Shown here: positions 58,790-64,000 of the stretch, in pieces
How the letters are laid out: each line of letters opens with the position of its first letter
How positions within the stretch are numbered: the first letter of the stretch is position 1
Source: Uloborus plumipes
Taxonomy: Eukaryota > Arthropoda > Arachnida > Araneae > Uloboridae
Direction of reading: 5' to 3'
Length of the DNA: 64,000 bases
NCBI GenBank assembly: GCA_038373865.1
Contig: JAXGGA010005812.1
Coordinates: forward strand, 1 to 64,000
The notes under the pieces: model-generated
The model's input: the letters and a program-made list of their open reading frames with translations, nothing else
What the model was told of the DNA's origin: nothing
Databases searched by the model: none
Translations under genes and position numbers: made by a program

Positions 58790-59880
58790 TTCTAGGGTTG
58801 TAAAGCGTACCTGGCAGGTGTTGCACTGGCTAATATTGAGAACTAAGCCCTACGCTATGAGTCCAGTGCCTAGTCGTTTGCTTTGAAACAGAAAATAAAT
58901 TATTTTGACATTGCTCTGAGCGTCTGAGCGCCAGCTAACATACGAGTACATGTCGGGTACTATCGAAAACGCAACCCTCCGGCCACGAGTCCAATAACTG
59001 ACAGTTTGCGATTACCTGTGCCCATAGGCGGCTCGTACAGGGGAGCGGCTGCCTCCTCACTTTCAAAAGTGAAGAGGACTTGCCCCCTCACTTTTCAGAG
59101 TTGAAAATCAATAATAGATTAAAAAATGATTTTTTACTCAGAGGATTGATTCATTTTATGAAAATAAAAGCTGAACATTCCAAAAAATGAACTTTTTCAT
59201 GTTATTTCAAAAGAATGAAACTGAATCGGAAGAAGGTGTCTACGGTAACTATCCGTCTTGATTTTTTGAGGCCACATTTCGAATTTTTATAGGTCTTTTA
59301 ATCACTTAAAAAGATAATCGAAGCTAATTGTGCAAAAAAAAAAAAAAAAAAAAAAAAAAACAGAAGTACTTCCACCTACCCCCTCCCCATATCTCTTTTG
59401 ACCCCCCCCCCCCCACTTTTTCTGCGCACCAGCAGCCTATGCTAAAGCCTTTTCAGTTAACTGTGCACCACTCAGCACATGTGTACATTGTACATGGCAG
59501 GCTTTTACTCGACTGATATTGAAAACTCAACCCTCCGGCTAAGAGTTCAATAACTGACCGTTAGCGATTGCCTGTGCCCATGTAATGTACGGAAACTAAA
59601 ATGCTTTTGCAGTTAATCCTGTGCACTGACCACCACATGCATACATGGTAGGTCTTTTGCAGGCCGATATCAAAAACGTGACCTTCTGGTGACAAGTGTG
59701 ATTAGGACCGTTTGCAACCACCTTAACAACTGTATGAAAACAATCTTTTGCTATTGCTGTGTGCATTAACCATTACGTGTATACATGGCACTTTCTGTCG
59801 TACAATTTAGAAAATTAAACCCTCTAGTCACAAGTCTAATACCAGCCAACGCAGGTCTAATACCAATCACAAAGCAGTTT
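58790..59880. repeat. Degenerate ~130-150-bp tandem array, interrupted by an insertion
   Basis: AACCCTCCGGCCACGAGTCC-like phrases occur at about 58845 (eroded), 58972, 59529, 59676 and 59818. Each is followed by AATAACTGACNG and GATTRCCTGTG, and preceded by CACATGYRTACATGGCAGG-like sequence. The insertion at 59023-59441 splits one unit. Confidence 0.55.
59023..59441. mobile_element. Insertion with CATAGGCGGC / GCAGCCTATG ends
   Basis: CATAGGCGGCTCGTACAGGGG at the left and AGCAGCCTATG at the right are short inverted ends. There is no exact target duplication, probably because of a small deletion. It contains a long A run (59334-59360) and C runs, and disrupts the tandem array. Confidence 0.45.
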
Positions 59881-59984
59881 CATAAATTACAATATCACAA
59901 ACGCAAGGGTTAGATACAACTAACACATAACACAAGTTTGCAACCAAAAAACTGCATTTGATATTTTGAGTGTACTTTGTTTTT

Positions 59985-61260
59985 CGGTGTGCTAAATTTG
60001 AAAATGGCAAGTTTTTATCCATCACGTACAGTTTTTCCACAAAACATGTGTACTGAGTGTATATAATGTACCATTTTACCTACATATAACTGAATAAATA
60101 CTATACTAATTTATGATTTAAAAAAATTAAACTACAAATAGTTTTTCTTATGTGTTTCTTAGATATTCAAAGAGTACCCACAGTTATAAAAACTGAAAAA
60201 AAGGAAGAGCGAGGGTAGGGGTCGGATGAGGAAAAGTGCAAACAGGACCGCTACACTCGCCTTCAGAGCCACATTAATCAGGTTCAAATATCGTGGGTTT
60301 TTGGAATATTAAGGGGTTTTATTAAAATAAGGGTGTTAGTGAAAAGAGAGATAAGGAACGTGATGGGATTTTTTTTTCGTTGAATTCGTTTATTAAAAGT
60401 ATGTATTTGTGTTGATGTTTTTTCCCTTTAAGTTTATATTCCCCTTCCCTATTATATCCAGAAAAATAAAATAATATTTGAACAAGCAGAAATGCTGCCA
60501 TGGTGCATTTTCTTAACCAAGTTGACATCCTTTGCCAAAAGATGGAGACTGTTTTAAATATGTTTGTTCGAAGTTTCGAAATTGTCTGCAGTTAAATTGA
60601 AAGAGGGAATATTCACAGAACTTGACATACGCAAACTTTTATCAGACATATTGTTTTTTAAATCAATAAATGAAATTGAAAAAGAAACGTGGAACTCATT
60701 CAAGGATGTGGTACAAAAGTTTTTGGGAAGGGGGCAACAAAGGCTCTGGCTATAAAGATATCGTAAAGAGGATGTAGGCTACATTCAAAGCTCAGCACTG
60801 CTACATGAGTTTAAAAGTAAATTTTTTACATGCATTCACATGTATACTATTTTCACGAAAACCTTGTTGGACTTAGTGAGGAACAGGGTATAAGATTTCA
60901 TCAAGATGCGAAAGACAGAGAGAGACGTTAATATAATGTCAGACTACTGTTGGATGCTCAAGCGGAAAACATAGAGTTTCAACTAGCAAAAGCGGACCAG
61001 GAAGAAAGTATTTAATTAGTGAAAAGAAAAAATGGTTTTGCCGTGAAAAGGAGTAAACACTAAACGTGATCCACTTTTTAAAATGTGGTGTAATGAGTAA
61101 AAAATGTACAGCTTTTTTTTCTAATAAGTACATGATTTTTTTTTTTTAACTTTTATATTTTGACTTTGACAGTTAAGCCCTCACGTGTTGCAGAAAAACT
61201 GTACGTGATAGAAAAACATGAAGCTCATATTCGGATTCAGCACACCGAAAATCATTAAAA
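59985..61260 (+). mobile_element. Element with inverted TTTTTCGGTGTGCT ... AGCACACCGAAAA ends and a transposase-like relic
   Basis: 59988-60045 (TTTTTCGGTGTGCT and CATCACGTACAGTTTTTC) is repeated in inverted order at 61183-61253 (GAAAAACTGTACGTGATAG and AGCACACCGAAAA). The exact tips and target duplication are not clear. The interior holds the pseudogene below. Confidence 0.5.
60545..60975 (+). pseudogene. Decayed transposon-associated protein (SAVKLKEGIF...VVQKFLG)
   Basis: The frame at 60564-60755 reads KLSAVKLKEGIFTELDIRKL, then EKETWNSFKDVVQKFLG. A second piece at 60810-60965 has an HMYTIF stretch, then frameshifts and stops, then a RDVNIMSDYCWMLKR segment. I recognise the order KEGIF..PDIR.L...W.SF..VV..FLGN ... 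MADYCW.LKRD from an abundant repeat-encoded protein of arthropods whose biochemical role I cannot state. Multiple stops show it is inactive. Confidence 0.5.
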
Positions 61261-61485
61261 TCAGTCAAAAACTCCCATGCATCTTTTCAGAAATATTTTT
61301 TTTCAGACCTGTGTAATCAGTAGTTGTTGAAAAATTTACGTGTGGAGCCTTGTTGAAAGATAATTAAGGATTCCATTTATTTCTCTTCTTAAAATCACTT
61401 GGTTTTTCTAAGACGTGTTCTTTACTCCTCTTCAATAACAAAGAGTATTAAAAGAAAAAGAAAGCTTAAACTCAGCTTCCCTGCA
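61261..61485. other. AT-rich spacer
   Basis: No feature seen. Confidence 0.4.
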
Positions 61486-61530
61486 GGAGGCAGACCTGTT
61501 CTCGTCTCGCCCCCTCTGGCTGCGCCACTG
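61486..61530. mobile_element. Right end of a hAT-type element (CAGTGGCGCAGCCAGAGGGG in complement)
   Basis: CCCCTCTGGCTGCGCCACTG ends at 61530 and is a typical hAT terminus. The left end was not found nearby. Confidence 0.4.
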
Positions 61531-61966
61531 CACGATCATCTTTTTTTGTGATCATGCGACGTACAAACGGAATGCAAAATCAATATGAACTGAACTGCGA
61601 TACCACTCGCGTAAGGCGAACTGAAGGTAGGGAGGGCGGGAAATACCCCATCGGTGCAGATAACGTCCTTACCTCCCCCATCCCCCTCTTTCGAAAATTG
61701 AGAAGTTTGTAAGCAATGATAAAAAGGGTTAAAGCAAACACAAGTGAGCCAACCACTATGTTTCTCCCCCCCCCCCTTTTTTGTTGCTTATTATGTCGGG
61801 TTTTGCTAGAAAAAAAAATGACATTTTTTAAATTTGAGATAAACAATTAATGCACTTCAAAAAGTTGCAGGAAGTGATTTTTCCGGGGAGCTGAGCTGGC
61901 TTGAAATATTTCAGGGGGATCCGGAGCCCCCCCCCCCCCCCAGCTCCTCCCGTTCCTATGCCCCTG
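61531..61966. mobile_element. Region ending in another hAT-type terminus (CAGGGGCATAGGAACGGG in complement)
   Basis: CCCGTTCCTATGCCCCTG ends at 61966, preceded by a long C run (61928-61940). The left end is not identified. Another C run lies at 61767-61776. Confidence 0.35.
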
Positions 61967-62034
61967 ATTTCTTTGCTAATTATAAAGAATAAATGAATGC
62001 GAGGAGAAGGAAAAACGTCAGTGTTATTCCAAAG

Positions 62035-62051
62035 GCAACTAGATGGCAGCA
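62035..62051. promoter_or_regulatory. CTCF-like motif ACTAGATGGCAGC
   Basis: CAACTAGATGGCAGCAC fits the conserved core of animal CTCF sites (CCASYAGRKGGCRS) well. A single motif match of this length is expected by chance in a large genome, so binding is only a possibility. A TGACGTCA element at 62099-62106 lies about 55 bp away. Confidence 0.25.
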
Positions 62052-62106
62052 CGAGTAATGATTTCGAAGTTAGGGGGACTGATCAGGGACTGAAAGCGTG
62101 ACGTCA

Positions 62107-62815
62107 TATCCCGGGATTTTACCGCTCGTTCCCAACGAGCGTTTCTTTCATTTTTTATGAATAATTTTTATTTCTTGGATTTAATAGTGATGAAGTGAAG
62201 CCTTGATATATTATTGAAACATCTCCTTTTATACGAAAGCGCTACGTACACAGCCCTCATTATTGTGAATTTAAACGCAAGAAGAAGCCACTTTCCCCAA
62301 ATGTAGCAGATGTTTCATTACTTAACTAGAGTGGCTTGAATGCCCTCTTTTTTTCAATTTATGACAATTTTGTACTTTTGTCACTTAAAAAGTTTACATT
62401 TTCTTATTTCCAGACTGGGGTAAAAAATACTACCTAGCAGCAATTTCCTTTGCTGGGTAAAACTTTGTATAACACTTAAACGGCGCAGTACCAGTGCTGT
62501 TCTAAATCTTTTCAGAGTAGACCGACCAATGAATGAATATTTAAGTGAAATATCGTTTTTAAAAGTTCATAGCATCGTTAAAAATTGTAGCGTTTGCCAT
62601 CATATGACAGTAAAAACACTTTAGATGATGTGCGTAATTATTTTTAAAAAATACTGTGTGAATTTTTATGGCTCTGCATCAGGTTTTTTTTGGGGGGGGG
62701 GGGCGTTAAAATGAAAAAAAAAAAAACCTTAATCCAATAAATAAACACCCCAACAGAAAATAAACGCTGTATTTGCTAGCAATTTTCTTCTTAGAAATGT
62801 GTCGAAGGAAGTTAG
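62107..62815. other. No gene; homopolymer-rich
   Basis: A G run at 62692-62703 and an A run just after it resemble transposon-end low complexity. Nothing else is recognised. Confidence 0.35.
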
Positions 62816-62850
62816 TAGGGGAATGTGGGGCAAAGTGAAATAGTTAAGAC

Positions 62851-63074
62851 TACATACCTGTTTCAAAATGAACAAATAGGAAATTTGATCTGAAAATCAG
62901 TGTACATAAAGAATGAACAATGTATTTTGTAATGCAACTATCGTTGAAATATTATTTTTCATTACATACCTGTTTCAAAATGAACAAATAGGAAATTTGA
63001 TCTGAAAATCAGTGTACATAAAGAATGAACAATGTATTTTGTAATGCAACTATCGTTGAAATATTATTTTTCAT
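62851..63074. repeat. 112-bp perfect or near-perfect tandem duplication
   Basis: TACATACCTGTTTCAAAATG begins at 62851 and again at 62963. The copies appear identical over their length by eye. Confidence 0.85.
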
Positions 63075-63209
63075 TTTTGGTAGCTATTTTACACCTTTAA
63101 AAAAAGTTGGAAATTTTCACCTCAAAAAACCATGGAGCAAAGTGAAAAATACAATATTTTTCTAATGAAACATTGTATCTTTGATGAGTTGCAGTAATTT
63201 TCATCAAAT

Positions 63210-63440
63210 GAGTGCATAAATAAACGAATAAACGAATTATTAATGAAAAAATAAACGAATAAGTAAATAAACAAATAAATGAATTAATTAATAAATGACA
63301 AAGAGAAATGAGTGAATAAAAGAGAGAATGAATATCAAAATAAGTGAATGATTGAATAAATAGGTGAATTAATAACTAAAAGAATGTGAATAAAGTAACA
63401 CGTTACTAAATGCGTAGGAGTGTAGGTGATATAGTAAATG
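63210..63440. repeat. Degenerate AATAAACGAATA-type minisatellite
   Basis: Irregular 4-12 bp repeats of AATAAAYGAAT, AAGTGAATGA and similar words over about 220 bp. Confidence 0.65.
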
Positions 63441-63520
63441 ATTGCATAAACAAGCGAAATGGACTATTTCACTTTGCCCCATCCACTTTGTCCCGCGTGC
63501 ACTTGACAAATTACAGTTAA

Positions 63521-64000
63521 GGGTCATATTCCATTTTAAATCAACAAATTTTCAAAAAAGTTGTTGCATCACCATTTTTGATTTTGATGAAAATTTGCAT
63601 GTGTATTCCTTTTACTTCCCAGAGCTCAAAATAGTGTTTATTTTATTTTTTTTAAAAAAATTACCCTTTGATATATAGGCCATTTTTGTTGTTGGCAACA
63701 GCGAAAATCGGGCGTTTTGATGCTTTGTCTTATGAACTATAACTTTTTTTCTATCAAAGATTTTGAGCTCAAACATAGCTCATTGGAAAGCTAAGAAAAA
63801 GATCTTTTTATATATGCTATCAATAAATTTCAGATTTAAAAAAAATATTTATTTTTTCAAGGTCAAAGTTCACGACGAAAATGACATTTTTTACTACTTT
63901 CGAACATTAAAAAACCCATGAAGGGTTCAAAGTAACAAGCCCATTTTTTCATCATATATTCATAGTCATGGTTACTTACTGTATAAAAAAAATTGGCTTG
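63521..64000 (+). mobile_element. Left part of an element starting GGGTCATATTCCA, running off the window
   Basis: The terminus resembles GGGTCATTCCA of 5006 and 33781 with a 2-bp insertion. The AT-rich interior with TGAACTATAACTTTTT is like the subterminal region at 5100-5200. The right end is outside the window. An ORF (63442-63678) crosses the terminus and is not supported. Confidence 0.45.

Larger units (their letters stand above)
62818..63500. mobile_element. TA-flanked element with iterated GGGGCAAAGTGAAATAG phrase (right tip incomplete)
   Basis: TA at 62816-62817 is followed by GGGGAATGTGGGGCAAAGTG. The complement CTATTTCACTTTGCCCCATC is at 63464-63483, followed by a diverged second phrase (CACTTTGTCCCG). 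GGAGCAAAGTGAAAAATAC occurs at 63132. It contains a 112-bp tandem duplication and an (AAATRAAT)-like minisatellite. Confidence 0.55.

Overview
The window is eukaryotic nuclear DNA from an animal, most likely an arthropod and possibly an arachnid; the species call is inference. It is AT-rich, has GT-AG splice sites, no operons or ribosome binding sites, and is packed with non-autonomous DNA transposons. Most of it is the two introns and the downstream flank of one host gene.

Host gene: a three-exon, plus-strand gene spans about 4.7-45.1 kb. Exon 1 (ends 4825) carries ATG plus two codons after an in-frame upstream stop. Exon 2 is 13089-13177. Exon 3 is 42201-44214. The phases fit exactly (0, then 2+1) and give a protein of about 703 residues with about 14 ankyrin repeats and a C-terminal PRANC/F-box-like region. 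Intron 1 is about 8.3 kb and intron 2 about 29 kb. Nothing else in the window is a convincing host protein gene; other protein-like stretches are decayed transposase fragments or unsupported ORFs.

Intron 1 (4826-13088) holds a broken DDE-transposase relative with SDG and FFATSHGK...CDGIG motifs, hAT-type MITEs with exact 8-bp target duplications, and a three-level nest at 8907-10757. Intron 2 (13178-42200) holds an 8.3-kb element, here called family X (13601-21880, 8-bp duplication), with four datable insertions inside it. A second, inverted set of X pieces lies at 22539-23280 and 38273-40370. These pieces preserve the empty sites of three of the insertions, so the order of events can be read directly. 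Between the X pieces lie an 8.85-kb interval bounded by GGGTTT-rich inverted termini (23697-32549), a 4-bp-duplication element (33781-35296) and a long-TIR element (35591-38272).

Downstream (45-64 kb) are hAT relics, five near-identical tandem copies of a ~672-bp unit (47066-50426), a Tigger-like MITE carrying a tRNA-like SINE, a solo LTR with TG...CA ends and ATAT duplications (52019-52660), a 4.9-kb element with two smaller elements nested in it (52700-57579), degenerate tandem arrays and more transposon ends.

The most unusual theme is a class of otherwise different elements, mostly flanked by TA. Each repeats its own 12-16 bp terminal phrase several times inside, in both orientations, for example GGGTAAGTGCGTACC, GGGGTAAATGTGTAC, GGGGTGAATCGGAACA and GTAACTTACGTTAC.
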